64,000 bases of DNA from Neonectria sp. B-13. Its lineage: Eukaryota > Ascomycota > Sordariomycetes > Hypocreales > Nectriaceae. Location: positions 806,001 through 870,000 of the forward strand of contig NOKP01000009.1 in the NCBI GenBank assembly GCA_002682825.1, given 5' to 3'. A program made the position numbers and the translations under genes. The notes below the pieces were generated by a model. That model saw nothing but the letters and a program-made list of their open reading frames with translations, ran no database searches and had not been told where the DNA came from. Positions 49,401-64,000 of this stretch are shown one piece after another (the first letter of the stretch is position 1; each line of letters begins with the position of its first letter).

Positions 49401-52400
49401 GAACATGTGGCTGAAGCATGAATTCAAGAAGCAGGTTTCTAGTGGAATATCTCAAGACTGATTAGATGCTAGCAGACGGCTTGACGAAAGCTCTATCAAG
49501 ATCGAAGTTTGAGCACTTTCGATCGATGCTGAATCTGATAGATGTCAAACGGGATGTGTATTTGGATGATGGTAATTCTATCAGATTCAGCATCGATCGA
49601 AAGTGCTCAACGCTGGGGGCTGTGTCGCATATCACCACTAGGTTCCACTGTGCTTGAGCGACCGGATGTGAACCGCGGCCGATACCTGGGAGTCATGTAT
49701 CCGGTTTTACATCCGGATTTTTGCATCAAGGACTCCAATCCTAACGACATGAGCTTAAATAGCTGTGCCCGAACACATGGCTGTTCAATTTCTTTTGTTC
49801 TTTAGATAATTATCATGACATGACTGGTGACATCAATGATCCCTGTGGAGCCAATTGTCTGACATGATATTCGCAGCAGGCAGCATCCTAAGGGCCGCGT
49901 TTCTTGAATTACATGATCTCGCGAGAGCGATTTTGATAGTTATATCAGTAATGCACCTCTTATGTACCGTGAAGAGGTTCGTTGCAAGTTAACCGGCTGT
50001 CGTCTTCTTTGGGTCTGCCTCAATACTCAGCTGATGTCAAATTTATCTCGCCTAATATTCCTTCAGCCCTTCAAGAAAGCGTCGGCGAAGGTCCTTAGCG
50101 TGCTCAATGTTCTTCTTTGCACGCTCCCGCGAGTCCCGAGCCCGCCTCTCCAGCCACGCATCCCTGTCCCGCACAAAGGTTTCCATGCGATCTCTCTGCT
50201 GTTTCACCATCGCCTTTCTCCTGGGATCCAGAGCCTCCAGATTGGGTGGCTCAGGCTGCTCGCCGGCCGGGAAGTCGGGCTTGCGAGGAATTCGACTCTC
50301 CGCCGGCAGCATGTCGAGCTTAGGTCCCGGTAACGTCTGGTACCAGTACGCTGTTGTGGACCAGTCGTCCCGGAGGTGGTTCGCATGCCCTGTCTCCATC
50401 GTGACACGGATTTTCTTACTAAAACGGACAGGGTCGGCAAGGTGCCATCGATAGCTGACCTGGTGGTTTGGCACATCCTCCTCATGGATGATAGTGCCGC
50501 AGAAGGGGTAGGCGTTCTTCTGCATGCCCCATCCCTGGCTGAAGTAGTCTTCACCGCCAGTGCCGTGCATTGAGGGCGGCCAGGTGTCGTCGTCGATGAA
50601 GATCATGTCGTCGCCTTCGCCCCACCAGGTTCCCTGGAAGTGGGCAACGCTTTGGTTGCAGCCGATGTATTGCCCAGCACCCTCTGTCTCCAAAATCACA
50701 TAGTTGTCTTTGCCGTCGAGGTTGGGCACCTGCGTCTCCAAGCTGTTGGTCTGGATGCTGTCGGGCGCCCAACCGTTGGTGGGGTTCTCGCGGCGCCAGT
50801 GGGCGTGGAAGAAGAGGGTGTCCTTGCTCAGCGGTTCAGGGAACAACTCGTAGTCGATGTAGAAGTATTGGATGTAGGCCTGGTCGTTCTGGTTCTCGAT
50901 CTCGATGCGAGCGCGCTTATTAAAGGGCATCGGCAGGTAGCAGTTAAAAGCCGCGGCACCGCCGAACTTCTTCTCCTCGGACGGCTTCACGGATACCGTG
51001 AAGGGGAGAGACTGGAAGTTGGCTGCCATAGAGTGGCCGAGGCAGAAGAAATCGCCGATGGGAGCCAGGACGTTTGGGGTCTCCGAGTCATCCCAGTACA
51101 TCTTGATCAGTACCTTGCGATAGTAATCCGGGTCGCTGACTTCGTAGTTCAGACCGAGAGCGTTGTGCACCTCCATCATCGCGACGCCCGACTTAGAGTA
51201 TGGGATGAGGCCGGGGCCGATTATACGGCGGCATGTCTGGACGAACCACAGGTGAGTGATGGTGCCAGGCCCCTCTAGGTCTGCCAAGACAGCCGTCTCC
51301 CCTGGTTGGATCACCCAGGCATCTTCGTTCAGACCGCTGTGGTCCCAGCTGGAGACGCGGCCGGTGCGTGCCGTCTTGAGCTTTGTGGCGTTGGTAAGAA
51401 GGTCTCCACCGAGAGAGGAGATGGGGTTGTTCATGATGTTGGGGGTTTTATTGCAGTGGTGAGACGGTTTGTTGGGAAGAATCAGAGTCTTGTGGAGATG
51501 AATCGTTGTGAAGGCAGCGGCACCTGTTCACTCCTGGACATAGGTTTATATACACGGTTATCTTCGACCTGTTCAACAAGTGACCGGCCGCCTTGTTGGA
51601 GTGTGGAGACGGAGCTCCGCGGTCTGGTGCCGCTGTTGGCCCAAGTGTTTAACTTGTTCGGCTAATGGGTCACGATATCGGGAATCTCTCCGCAATCCGA
51701 TACTTCAGGGATGCTACGCAAGTGAAGCTAGGCACGCTAAGTAGGGAATCACATGAGGGGTTGGCGATGGAGTTGGCTTCTCATAAGAGTAGCTTCGCGG
51801 TGGTGTATCTATCTCCGCGACGTCGCGGAGGGGCGCCTCCCTCTTTCGACCCATAATATTCAAAGAACATGGGGTAGATCATTCTTTGCGGGGTGGCTTC
51901 CCTCGGCTCAGCTAAGCGACGCGGAATTAGAATTAACACCGCGACATGGATGGCATGGTGTGGAGTATGGGGAGGATCGATACCCCCGCTCAACCCCTCA
52001 ACAAGAACCGCCCACATAAAGACTTGTCGCGGAGATTGACGTGCACTCCCGACTTTGTATTCCCTCATTGTTCCCCAACATTTGGAGCACGACATCATGG
52101 AAGCCGATATGCAAGATCTCCCCACTATATCCCCGGAGGACGTCAGTCCGCCAGCGTCCCATTCGGGGGCTCCGGCAAGGAGGACTCGGACCCGGACGAC
52201 TACTGCATGCAATGCTTGCAGGGCTAGGAGAACCAGATGCGATAGCCGGAAGCCTGACTGCGGCTATTGTCGCGTCCGTGGACTTAAGTGCTATTACGAA
52301 CAGAGCGTACCCGCCCCTACATCCAGGTAGGTTTTCGTTCTGGCATTCCAATGACTTATGCTAACCCATTCATAGAGTGGAGGTCGAGCTCGTCGCAATA

Positions 52401-55400
52401 AATCAACGGCTTGACTACATCACTAGCATTCTACCTTCTACTCGGCAGCCTTCCATCATCCCGGAGGGGGGGTTACTGGACCACAGCCAGGAAAACTACG
52501 TATTCACTGGCAAGGAAAAGTTGCCATTCCAACTGCTCGGAACCGAGTGCATGATGACCATCCTCGGTCTTGGCCCTGGTTTCGCTCAGGAGCTTGCGAG
52601 GCTCGAGAGGAACGCCCCGCCCGTAGGGGTCGGTAGTTCACCGAGGGTGCGCCTCATACGGCAACAACAAGCCATCTCAGCGCTTGCTGCCTTCTCCACA
52701 CATGTCCACGTTTGGTACCCAGTGCTTCGTCCAGGGTTTTCAGAACGCTATCTTAACGTTATTTCGGGGCCTTTGACACCAGGATCCGAGTCATGCATGG
52801 TACTGTTAGTCGCCGCACTTGGCATTCTTGCTCAGCAGGACCGTGAATTGGGCGCGTCGTGTTGTGACAACAGCAGCGAAGTCTATCTAGAAGCTGCCAT
52901 GGCCTCCTTGCCTGTGGTGCTAATTGACGAGTGCGTCGAGAGCGTCCAGTGTCTAGTCCTGCTAAGCATTTATCATTGCTGCCTTTCCAAGCCTCGCCAG
53001 GCATACGACTACGCCATGATCGCCTCGTTCAAGGTGCAGAATCTACTGAAATACGTGGGTGATCGCGATGGCGAACTCTACGAACATGCGAAAAGAGCCT
53101 ACTGGGCAGTGCTGCTCCTGGAGAGTGAGCTCGTTACTCAGTTCGATGTGGTGGGAAGCGGTATCTGGGACCACGATGACCAGGTCGCGCTGCCCAATAG
53201 CCGCCGCTCGTGGCAATTCGACATCGATGCAGGATCACCTCAAGGCTCAACTACTTCTCCAGCAAGCAACGTCTCCGGGGATGTTCCTCAGACGGATAGA
53301 ACGCAGTCATATTTCCTTGCCGAGATCTCCATGAGGCGGATGCTGCACCGCTGCAACACGGCCATTCGCAAGACGCCTCAGGGTGAGATTATCTACGCCC
53401 CCAATATCGCTGTGGAGCTTGAACTTCAGCTCGAAGAATGGTATGGCTATCTACCAGATTCTGTTCGCTTCCAGCATGTCGGCTTTGAAATTCTCGCTTC
53501 CGCCCATAGCCCCCTATCCGTTGAGCCACTTGGCAACTTCCTTCGTGTCCAGTATTATTGCTGCAAATTATCAATATACTGGCCGGCAGTATACCAAACC
53601 ATTCAAGATGGTACAGTCACTCCTGAGGTGCTCAAACATTGCGAAAGGTTCTTTCATGCATACATTCAACTAATGCCAAGTATTCTGATTTGCATTCGTA
53701 AATGCATGGTCAATCGCTGGACGCTTTATGCTACCATTTTCATGACGTCGATGGCGGTCATACAAGCAACTCAGACCCCCTGTCTTGGAGCCAGTTGCGT
53801 GGTGGACTGGTCTCATCTTCTCGTGTCCTTGAAATCTACGAGCACCGTGGATAGGCGAATTGTGGAGGCCAGTCCATCGTTGTCGTTGCTGGAAAGAGCT
53901 CTTGCTCAGCGACTGACAGAGACCCAGTCCTGGTTTGGCGAGGCAAATAAACTGGATTAAGTCAAATCTATGGATGTGACAGGGCTCCCTGGCCGGAGAT
54001 GGTGTAGACTCTAGCGTCCACTTTCTTTGCGTCCAGCCCATCCCAAACTGTTACGGTTTCAAACACCGCACTATTTATGCCGCCAGTTGCAAACGCAGTT
54101 ATCCCGCCTGTATCTTGACTGTAGCTCTCAGAATACACCATAGTCGCCATTGCGAAACGGTCATTCGCGAAGATCTCTAGAATGTCCCCGTCAGAAAAGA
54201 TCCGAAGTTGGAGCTTCTCCATTGCCAGCTCGCCGTCCCCATTTGACCATCTTTTGGTTAGCAGAGTAAAGGGTCCAGCGTCTCGACATTTGTTGATTGT
54301 CGGATCAGTTGTGGAAGCTTCGCGGTCGATGATGATAGTTTCCGTGGTAGTACAGAAGGTAACAGAAGTACGAATCGACAGGTCGTTACTGTGACGGAGA
54401 TGGAAGCCCACGGTTTCGCATCCAGGATGTATTGAAATTGTCGCCTCGAGTTCCCAACTTGCCGACTTTGTCTGAAAAATTGTTCGATGTGCGATACCAT
54501 CTGTTTCAGGCAACATCATGACGGTTTCCAGCTTGAGCACTCGGGTACTAGCTTCTCGGAGCCAGGCCATTTCGCCGATGGGTCTCACGCCCAAACTGAG
54601 AATGGTAGTAGAACCATCCGGTTCGATTTTGATTTCGAATGGGTATATTTCCGACAACTTGCTGCGCAGGGCCTTCTCCACCTTTGGTATTCGAAGAAGA
54701 AAGATCTCACGCGGAATGGCAAGAGAGCCGTTCCAACCCTTCCTCTTAGCGGCTTCTGAAGTTATGTCTTCCTCTGGGATCCAGCCGTACACAATACGGC
54801 GGTTAGAAACAGGCTCTAAGAACGAGTTTGCAGCGTAGTACGGTCCGTGGTCGAGGTATCCCCCGTGTTCGTATCGGAATTTGACCCCGTCGTCAGTCGG
54901 CGTCAGATCGCCCGACATCCATAACTGAGCCCTCACAGTACGCGGGGGAACTCCTGCGGGTCGACAATGATGCTTCACATGGTCCTTTTCCACATCACCT
55001 TCGGCTCCAATGATCAGAAAATGGCGAGTTTCTGAATCTGCATGCAGCGTGACGATGTTGGTGCACTCCCAGTTGATGCCGTAGTTGCCACTCCACTTCT
55101 CTGAGGGCTGGAACCTAACCGGCACGTCGACCAAGGGGCCAACATACTTCCACTCTTCGAGGTTGTCATGAGGGATCTCATACAGGAAGGTCGTAGGGCC
55201 TGAGCTTTGTATGCCACCAGAGATTAGCCCATAGGACATAGTCGCACTGGTACCCAGGGTCTTGTTCATGGCTGGCCATCGCGTCACGTAAGGATCGCGG
55301 AACCCCGTAACTTGTAAGCCGACTGGTTCACCTGGCAATATTGGGTTTCGGGGAGATTTTTCCCAGGTATTACCTCCATCGCAGGATGTCGCTATTGCTA

Positions 55401-58400
55401 GGCCAGCTGCATGGCGTGGGTATGGTGGCGTGCTCCAATGGAAGGGGAGCTGCTTGACAGAGGAGTACGCGACCCTCAATGTCTTGTCGAGGGCGTTGGT
55501 GGGAGGAATCCAGCAACCAGTAAACACGCCTTGACAGTCGTAGATTTGGCCTGGAACGAGTATTGGCGAAACCGGGGCCGATGTCCAGGTCAACAAATCT
55601 TTGGATATTGCGTGGCCCCAAGACATGTTTCCCCATTCACAGCCTGTTGGATTGCCTGTGTTATCATGTGAGCTACCGCAAACTGATCATAGAGCATACC
55701 CTAAGGGCAGAGAGGATAACAATACATTGGTAGAAAAGATGATATGTCTCTGTCCATGGGTCGTAACCCGGAGCACATGGATCGTTGATCCAGCCGTCTG
55801 CAAAGAAATGAAATCTAGGCCGTTCAATGGACCTCCCTGTTTGTTCCAAATTCGATGCCATTGGGAACAATTCGAGTGGAGTACGGGAGAAGCTCCGTCG
55901 CTCTGAGTGCCTAGATACTTTACGTCTTGGAAAGAAAGCCTCGGGGACTTAGTTATAAGTATTGAGGCTCTGGTCGGTATCGCCAAAGCAAGTTGGCGAG
56001 GACTTCAACAAAACCATGGTGCGTTTCTGCGTGGGCGGCACGCCACGTGCGCTCGCCACTCTTAGGCTCAAGAACTAGCCTGGTGCCGTGCGGTGGAAGC
56101 CGAAGCAGGGTTCGCGGAGCTATCTTGAACTCCGCGAGATGAGGAGAAGTGGTCGGCGCTAACTAGTGACCAGTCCAATTCTGTTCACACCATCTCCTTG
56201 AGTGCGATGAGGCTTGGGCAGGTCAACTTCTCCACTTTCATCCCTGAACTCCCACTTGTGACTGAATTAACTTACAATTGTCGGGGATTGCTGCCCCCAG
56301 CCGCCTGCCCCGGATTTGCACGCAACCCCATACCCCGCATCAACGGACCCTTTCGTTGCGTTCGGCTGAGAACCAGTCTGCCACTCCTCAGTCCCTATAA
56401 ATATGTCCAGTTTCTGCCTGATATTTACTTGACCTCCAGGCTTTCAACATAACACGAGCTTGCGCTTGTTCTGACCCCTATCAATCATTCGCTTCTCTCC
56501 AAAAATCAACTTCAGCATGACTTTGATTCACGGGTAAGCACCTCTTGTTCTTGGGGACGTTCATCAATCACTAACCACCGAGTCCTAGAGTCGATTACTC
56601 TGTTGTGAATCCAGACAACAAATGGAAGATCCTGAAGTCGCAGTCGCGATTTGCCCTTTGGGGTAAGTCAGAATGGCCTGCACCCATATCGTCCCTTATC
56701 ACTGCTTGACAATCGCATCTAGCTCTATTGATCTCGTCCGGCGTTGTGATGCAAGGGTTTGATATCGTAGCTGGCGGCCAGCTCGCTGCTTTGCCTGCCT
56801 TTAAAGAGAAGTTTGGAGTCCTCCAGCCCGATGGCAGCCACCTGATTCCGGCTCACTACCTCTCCGCTTGGAATTCCATTGCTCCCGCCACGGAAATCGT
56901 CTCTACCTTCATTTTCGTGCCACTTCTCGAGAAGTTTGGCCGCAAATGGGGCATCCTCGCCGCATCACTCATCTCAGTTGCCGGAGTCCTTCTCCAACAA
57001 CTTGCCCCTGATTGGCGGATGCACCTGGCGGGCCGGGGCGTCAATGGCATTGCTATCGGCATGATGTTCACGATTTCGCCACTCTGGATCGGCGAGACGT
57101 GCCGTCCGGAACTACGTGGTTTCTTTCTCTGCTTCTTTAATACCAGTATCGTCTTCGGTCAATTCGCGATCGTCGTGATAAGCCAAGGCAGCAGCCACAT
57201 CTCCGGCTTATGGCAATGGTGGCTACCTGTGGTCGCCATGTACTTCTTTCCTTGTAAGTCATATTTCTTCGCTACGGGTGCAAACAAAAACTAACAAAGG
57301 CGCCAATAGTCATTCTAACGGTCTCTTGGCCTTTTTTCCCCGAGTCACCCTACTGGCTTGTTCGTCACGGTCGCCCTGCCGACGCGAAGAAAGCACTTCG
57401 TCGCATCTATGGTTTTAAGGAAGCCGAGTACTACGACATCGAGGTCTGCCGCCTTGAAGAAGAAATTCGTCTCACTAATGACCGATGCGGCAACATTGAC
57501 GCAAGACCTCCAAGGAGGCTCCTGGGCATCAACATACAGTTGGAAACTGAATGTTTCGATGCAACAAACCGCATGCGTACCCTAACCGCCATCTTTGCTG
57601 CTTCGGCCCAGCAAATGATTGGGGCCACTTTTGTCATCGGATACGCGACATACTTCTTCGAACTCATTGGAATCAAAGACTATTTTAGGGCCTCCATCGC
57701 TTTGTACGTGGTTATGCTTCTCGCCAGTACCGCTGCCTTTCCCCTTACCGAGATATATGGCCGCCGATTCTTGATCGTGGGTCCCCAATTTATGCTCTGC
57801 TTTATGCTTCTCATAATTGGCATTCTGGGGTGCATTCCCAATAAGAGCCAAGCAAGTTGGGGCGTTGTGGCCATGCTTTATGTTTGGGCGCTGATTTATC
57901 AGCTCTCTATTGGTGCTACAGGCTTTGTCCTGGCTTCAGAGATCGCAACAATGCGACTGAGAGCAGCAACGCAGGGTCTCATCACTATTACCAACTCCCT
58001 TTGGGGCCTGATCATGCAGTTCACAGTCCCTTATATGATCAACCCTGATGCTGGAGACTTGGGCGGCAAGGTCGGCTTTATCTTCTTGGCTACTGGACTA
58101 ATTGCTAGTGTTGGGGGCTGGTACTTGTTCCCGGAGACTAAAGGACTTTCTTTCGAGAAACTGGATGAGCTGTATGCAATGAAGGTGCCTCCAAGGCAGT
58201 TCAAAAGAGCTGTGGAGTATCTTGAGATGGAACGCACTCAGGCTGAGCCTGCTCATGCTTTGCGCTCTTTTTTAGCTAAGGAGGGAGATGTTCATGTGGA
58301 ACATGCCTAAATGAGCGGTGTAATATTCTTATTACTCAGTTCATGGTATTTTCATCGTGTGTCATCATGCATGAACAGAACGCGATGCCTGGTCAGAACT

Positions 58401-61400
58401 ACGAGAACCAACATGTAGCGCTGCAGAAGGCTGATATGTAGGAGACGCGAAGAAGAGAAGATCGAATTGAGAGTCTGCTAGGACGTTCCTCCCAGACAAA
58501 TATGTGCAGGGTGCATTGATGTCGTCATTAATCAACCGCCTCCACTACTAACACAGCTTCGGAGCCCTCAAGAGGAAATGAAGCAACTGAGTAGTTGATA
58601 TAGTTATCAAGTGCGTACACAGCACTAGGCGAACTGAAAGCGCTGAAGGGGACTCTCAAGCCTGGGACTGGGTCTTTAAGATTGAAAAATCGGGTTGAAA
58701 GACTTCTGGATTTCTATGGCTGTATCCCAATGCTCCCCGTAGTTGTAGGGTGGCTGAGCCCAGGCAGTAATTGTCAAGTCTGTTAGAGTATTGCGAACAA
58801 GACTCAGCGCAATGGCTCAAGCCGAGATTCTCGTCGTCTGAATATTTCCAATGACGCAAGCTTTGGCGGTTTAGGCACAACTGCAGGCCAGGTAGACTGT
58901 GGTGGGTTGTCGATGTACAGCGAGAAATGCTGCACCTCGGAAAGGTAGAAAAATGGCAGAACATCTGCGGTGTTCAGAATGGAGTACATTATCTTCTTTG
59001 GACAATCGAGGAAGGCCAACACTGCAAGGGTTGCGACCCTCCTTTCTCAGTCACCACGCTGATTTCTGGCAGGTGTTGCTGCATTTCTACGAGTAAACAG
59101 CCTAGGTAGACTGGGTTGACGATGGTCTGTCGGAGAGGACCGTTGGGGTGCCAAGTGCGGAACAAAAAATGGGCACCCCACGTAAAGTTGATAATTCAGT
59201 TCCTGTATGCATGTGACGCCAGGACCAAAGCGCAATTAACAGGTGTGACAAGTCAGCCGTAATGGGAATATCGGAACGACGGGTGTTAGTGTTTTGAGCT
59301 TGCCCGAAAATCATCCCACGCCTGGCCATCTCCAAACCCTGCGGACGAGTCTGCCAAACTGTGCACGGAGCTAGGCTGTAAATGGCATGAGCACGGGGAG
59401 GGGGCCCTGCAACTGTGGGAGCATCTTGCGTGGCCACGGTTTCGCTTGCAGATTCGGAGGCGTTTCTTTGACGATGATTTGAGCAAGCAGGGGCTCCGGA
59501 TGATTCCATTCCGAGCCGACAGGAGCAACCAACCAGCCAATAGGGCGAGGTTTCGTGTTGCAACCCCCGGCAGATGGAGAAGAAAGAACACGCAAGAGTC
59601 ATGTCAGATCAGTCTGGAAGGTGGATTTGCAAACCCCCCGCATTTGACCGAGAACAAAATCCGTGCCATGCCCCAAAGTGTCTTCTTTCCTGCTGCTGTC
59701 CGAAGTTCCAAACGTCAACATGACTGAAACTAGTGCCGTGGTCCACGGGGTGATCGAGGCTACCGCGGTGAACGAGCACATTGACGAGGACGAGGAGTTC
59801 TTGACGTCGGATTATGACGCCAGCAGTGTTTCCTCCAGCTCTGCGAGCTTAACCTCCAGCATCTATCAGCACGCGTACGAGAACGGCAGGCGGGTAAGTT
59901 GATGGATGCTGGAGAAAACGTTGCGTCAGGAGGGTGAACTAACCTCCCAATAGTATCATCAGTACCGTCATGGGACGTTAGTCACGAGGCATGGCACGAA
60001 TAGGATATTGTCCTGACGCCTTTGCAGGTATCCGATTCCAAACGACGACGCGGAGCAGAACCGCGATGACATGAAGCATGCAATGATGCTGGAGCTTACA
60101 AAGTGCGTCTTCGTCAGCGCTGGCTGTAGCTCCTAGCTTACTGACTTCGTCACTGCAGTGGCAAGTTGTTCTTCGCCCCAATTGGCGACGCTCCTCAGAA
60201 GATCATCGACCTGGCCACCGGCACTGGTATCTGGGCCGTCGACAGTGAGCTGCCCATTTCGTACTGTCTCTTGCTGGCCTTGCGAGTTGACCACTTTAAG
60301 TTGCGGACAAATATCCTGGCGCATCGATCCTCGGTGTTGACCTCAGCCCCATCCAGCCAATATGGGTTCCACCCAATTTGAGGTTTCTTGTTGATGACAT
60401 TGAGGATCAGTGGATGCATGGTGACGATTGGGACTTGGTACACATGCGTTGTATCAGCCCCTGGCTAAAAGATGAGATAAAGGTCCTCAAACAGGCCTAC
60501 GAGTGAGTCATGCTATCTTTTCAATTGGTCACTACACGCGCCCATTTCCTCGGTACCCCTCTTCGATTGATCTACTCGCAAGAACCGATGCTAAGTAAGT
60601 ATTCGTCGTCTAGACATATGAAGCCCGGCGCGTGGATTGAGATCCAAGAACTCGACGCTCGGGCAAACTGTGACGACGGATCAGTGGCGCCTGACACTCC
60701 CTTGGCCAGGTTCTTCGATACCGCCGAGAGTGCTGTGAGGCACTTTGGAATGAAGTTTAGGGCGGGCGAGAATCTTCGGGCGTCTCTTCAACAAGCCGGA
60801 TTCGTGAATGTGGACTGCAAAGTGTTGAAAGTTCCCATTGGGACATGGCCAAAGGCAGAGCTCACTATTCATGTGAAGGAAACATTCGACTGACGCTGAT
60901 GCAATATAACAGGACAAAATAATGCGCCTTATTGGGCTATACTGCAGAAATGCTGTAAGCGACATGTTTGGTGCCATGGCTGCAAAGCCGTTCCGAAAGA
61001 TCATGGAGCCGGGCGAGATAGAGGTGTTCCTGACCGCGGCAAGGAAGGATCTTCAAGACCCCAAGATTCATGCTTATGAGAAATACTACTTCTGGATGGG
61101 ACAAAAGCCGCTGGTTGGGGAGCCAGAGGGCTAGGCAGCAGTCTGGGAATAAGTTGATGATACTGATTGGACGAATACAATTAGGCAGCGAAGACGCCCG
61201 CCCCCCATCCGCTACCAAGTTCTCTAAATATCCCAAAACCCTCTGAGCTAAACACTCGATGTTGTAGATCCGCATCGAAATCCTAAATCGCCCGCCACAG
61301 CCCTCCGCGTCTTCTACATCGCAAAGTCACCATGCAACACGAGCAAGAGGTTCCCAGCACTGATTGTGAACACAACCGGCTTCGACCAGCGCCGTTTGCA

Positions 61401-64000
61401 ATCTTCCCCCACGAGCCTTTACCCCCGTATCTTTTGACCTGCGTCGACGAAGATCGCCATGGCGGGTTTTACGGCCCGTTCGATGCTCGCCTGCTTGCCA
61501 GCCAGGCGGCCGCCTACATCCGCTCAAACTCGGACGCAAACGAAGAGACTGTTTTGCAAGTCATGCACAAATTCTTGGCTCTAGCATGGGAAGACTACAC
61601 GGCTGAAGCATCAAGCAGCGGAGATGCCAGAGTTCAAGCCGCACTCTCCTGCTGGCTGTGCATCCGCATGACACTGCCAACGGATCAATGGGTTGTGCCG
61701 CGATGGCATACGGACGGTCGTATGTTCCACTGCACTTGCCCTGAGCCCAAGATGCCGCATTCCAAGTATGCCTTCACGATTCTGGGCCCGTCGACAAGGG
61801 CTATGCTACCAGACCCGGTCGTCAGCGCAGTGTTGGAAACGCTGTCGGAGACGGGGCGTCCTTGGAATCAAAACAGCCCTGATCCTAACCTCGCCAAGAG
61901 ACTTGCCGAGTATCCAGAGGTCGCGGTCCAGTTGGGCCAAGTTATTCGGTTTAGCTGGGGCCAAGGCGACTCGCCCGTGCATTCCGAGCCAGATTCGACC
62001 GGCTTGCATCGCGTTTTCGTGAGCCTTCTTTTTGGAAGCGCAGAGGAGATACGGAACATGTGCGACATCAGGGACGAGGAGTATGACGCCTGGAATTAAA
62101 GAGGAAGGTTTCCAGGGAACTGCAAGGAAGCATGGCTTAGTTCCCAACATCGGGATGCAGTGAGGCTTCTAGAGAGTTATTATTGCATCCACGTCTATGC
62201 ACATACACACACCTACTTCAGAGCTGCTTGAACCATTCCCTAGACATCCTTAAACCCGTGGCTTTCGAGCTCTCGTTCCGTCCAGTCCCGTAGCTTTTGG
62301 GCCGTTTTGTCGTCGCCTAGGACTGCATCTTTGTACTCGCTCATCTTGTGATTGTAGAAGGCGCCGCTCCTGATGTTCTGTCGATCCGCTGTGCTCGCCC
62401 AAAGTTGCGCTCGTGCTCCTGCGTGAACGTCGGTCAGGATGACAGATCCAATGACACTAATAAATCTACCAAGCCAGGGCCGTCTCGTCTTCAGGTCATC
62501 AAGCAGGCCAGTATCCACTACTCCGGGGGTGAATTGCCACTAACTTGATAGAAGGGTATTTCTGGCTAAGGCGCGGGTGTTGTAGGAATCTACAAGCTTG
62601 GATTGGCCATAACGTGATAGTCCAGATATGTCGTCGAGAGAGGTCTTGCAGCGGGAGAGCAGTATTCCCTCTCGCGGTGCCTGTTTGAACAGCTCGGAAC
62701 TCAAGTTGACGACACGGACATCCTCTGCTTGTTGTCCAGCTGTCTTGGCGAGCGTTGGGAGCAGCAACTTGGTGAACAATGCCGGCCCCAAGTAATTTGA
62801 ACCAAACTGGACCTCGTAGCCATCCGTTGTCAGATCAAGAGGGGACGCCATTAGACCCGCATTGTTCATCAATATATCCAGACGCTCAGATTCGTTCAGA
62901 AAGCTGTCAGCGGCCTTTTTAATTGATGAAAACGACGCCAGATCGAGCTTGAGAAACTTAATTTTGTTCTTTGCTGCCGGGACGGCTTGTTTAATCTCCT
63001 GGGAGGCGGCGTTGCCTCATGTCGCCGCTCTGGCGGTAAGATATTTGGTGGCGGGATTGTGCTTTGCGAGCTGCAGTACGCTCTCTTTTCCGAGCCCACT
63101 GCTGCCGCCGGTCACAATAATGATCTTGCCAGACAGATCCGGATGCTCCTCTGGTGAGAATCGCATCGTGTCGAGGCGGGTGTGAGAAGGCGGGATAGAA
63201 GGGATAAAAGTGATAGAAAGGATGAGGGCTGGAGTTTCAGGATCAAGTAACAAGTAGAATATCTGCGGCACTCATAAGTAGGGGAGTGGTGGGTAAACAA
63301 CTTGCGTGCACTCTTTGGTGCGCTCGCTTCGTCTTTAAGGAGGAGGCAGACAAGTCGGCTTAGCAACCAAGAGGCGCAAGATCCGCCACAACGCCATCCA
63401 GAGCTTTTTACCATTTGTTATTAGACTAGGGTTTTGACTTCCAGCCGTGACCGGCAGTGGAGGCATCCAGAAGGACTTGCCGTCGCCGTTGCCGTGTCCG
63501 CTAACCCCAAGAAGCCTGAGCCCCGGGAGGAACTAACAAACGGCTAATGACACTACTCCCAAACCGGCCGAGGGAAGATGGGATCATATAACTAGTCCGA
63601 TAGTTAGCAGTTTTATGTAATCGAAGATGAATATGAGTATTTCGCCACCACAGACGGAAGCGGGACTTCTATTTGGCCGACTACGCGGACAATGTGATGC
63701 GCCTTGGCTCTAAGTAGGTTCCTAGCCCGAAAGTAAAATAATCGTGGGTCGATGCGCGGTCAAATGAAATAATGCTCCGACTAAAAACACGTCAAGGAGG
63801 TCCGAATTCCGCAATTGCGAAACCCCTTTTGATTAACCTGACAAATGACACCTGAACTGTTGGTAGGTACATTAAACTGAAGAAAGTCCTCTGTCAGTCC
63901 AGCAGGAGAATCTCACGCAACAAGACTGAGGCCCATTACATGTCAAGTCGAACAACCTCTTTAAACGAGCTCAATGGCGGAATCACTGGTGTCACAACCT

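Overview
This window looks like a nuclear chromosome segment of a filamentous ascomycete (Pezizomycotina). Its genes carry short GT..AG introns of about 50-110 bp with CTAAC/CTGAC branch motifs. Gene-rich DNA of ordinary composition alternates with very AT-rich, almost CpG-free blocks made of diverged repeats full of TAG/TAA. That is the signature of repeat-induced point mutation (RIP). The gene set (LaeA-like methyltransferase, Zn2Cys6 regulator, GPI-type phospholipase B, PMP3 proteolipid, fungal bestrophin, MAL-type sugar permease) is typical of such fungi. The species cannot be named from the sequence.

Layout. 1-10,060: RIP block of nested repeats, resolved here into family A (about 1.05 kb), family B (about 0.98 kb) and other repeats; families A and B create 12-14 bp target duplications. 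10.5-22.6 kb: a gene island rich in toxin-like proteins. It holds a metzincin metalloprotease, an uncharacterised spliced gene, a spliced gene for a tiny secreted six-cysteine (CS-alpha-beta pattern) peptide, a small beta-rich protein, an alpha-helical pore-forming-toxin-like protein, and a MACPF/perforin-family protein with a ubiquitin-like N-terminus, a Pro-Ala linker and an apparent frameshift. 22.6-29.4 kb: decayed DNA with a 4-coumarate-CoA-ligase-like pseudogene and a possible retroelement RNase H relic. 29.5-37.6 kb: second RIP block with four more A copies and another B copy. 38.9-40.4 kb: bestrophin-family channel. 41.0-42.9 kb: third RIP block with tandem repeats and two 387-bp solo LTRs. 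43.0-46.4 kb: phospholipase B and PMP3. 47.7-49.7 kb: relics of a pogo/Fot-type transposase and of a Ty1/copia retrotransposon.

50.05-58.3 kb: a compact catabolic gene cluster made of GH172 (DUF2961), a Zn2Cys6 activator, GH32 and an MFS sugar/H+ symporter, arranged as two divergent pairs. Neither glycosidase model has a signal peptide. The simplest reading is that the permease imports a small fructose- (or arabinofuranose-) containing sugar which the two enzymes split in the cytosol, under the adjacent regulator. Both divergent promoters carry copies of the same heptamer CTCCGCG/CGCGGAG, partly as palindromes, a candidate regulator site.

58.3-64 kb: an F-box/LRR-like relic, an intact seven-exon LaeA-like methyltransferase with one GC-AG intron, an uncharacterised possible 2-oxoglutarate-oxygenase-like gene, and a short-chain dehydrogenase with a nonsense codon and two compensating frameshifts.

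The strongest candidates for undescribed biology are the toxin-like island (especially the six-cysteine peptide and the Ubl-linker-MACPF gene) and the GH172-GH32-permease-regulator cluster. All functional calls rest on motif recognition by eye; no database search was possible.
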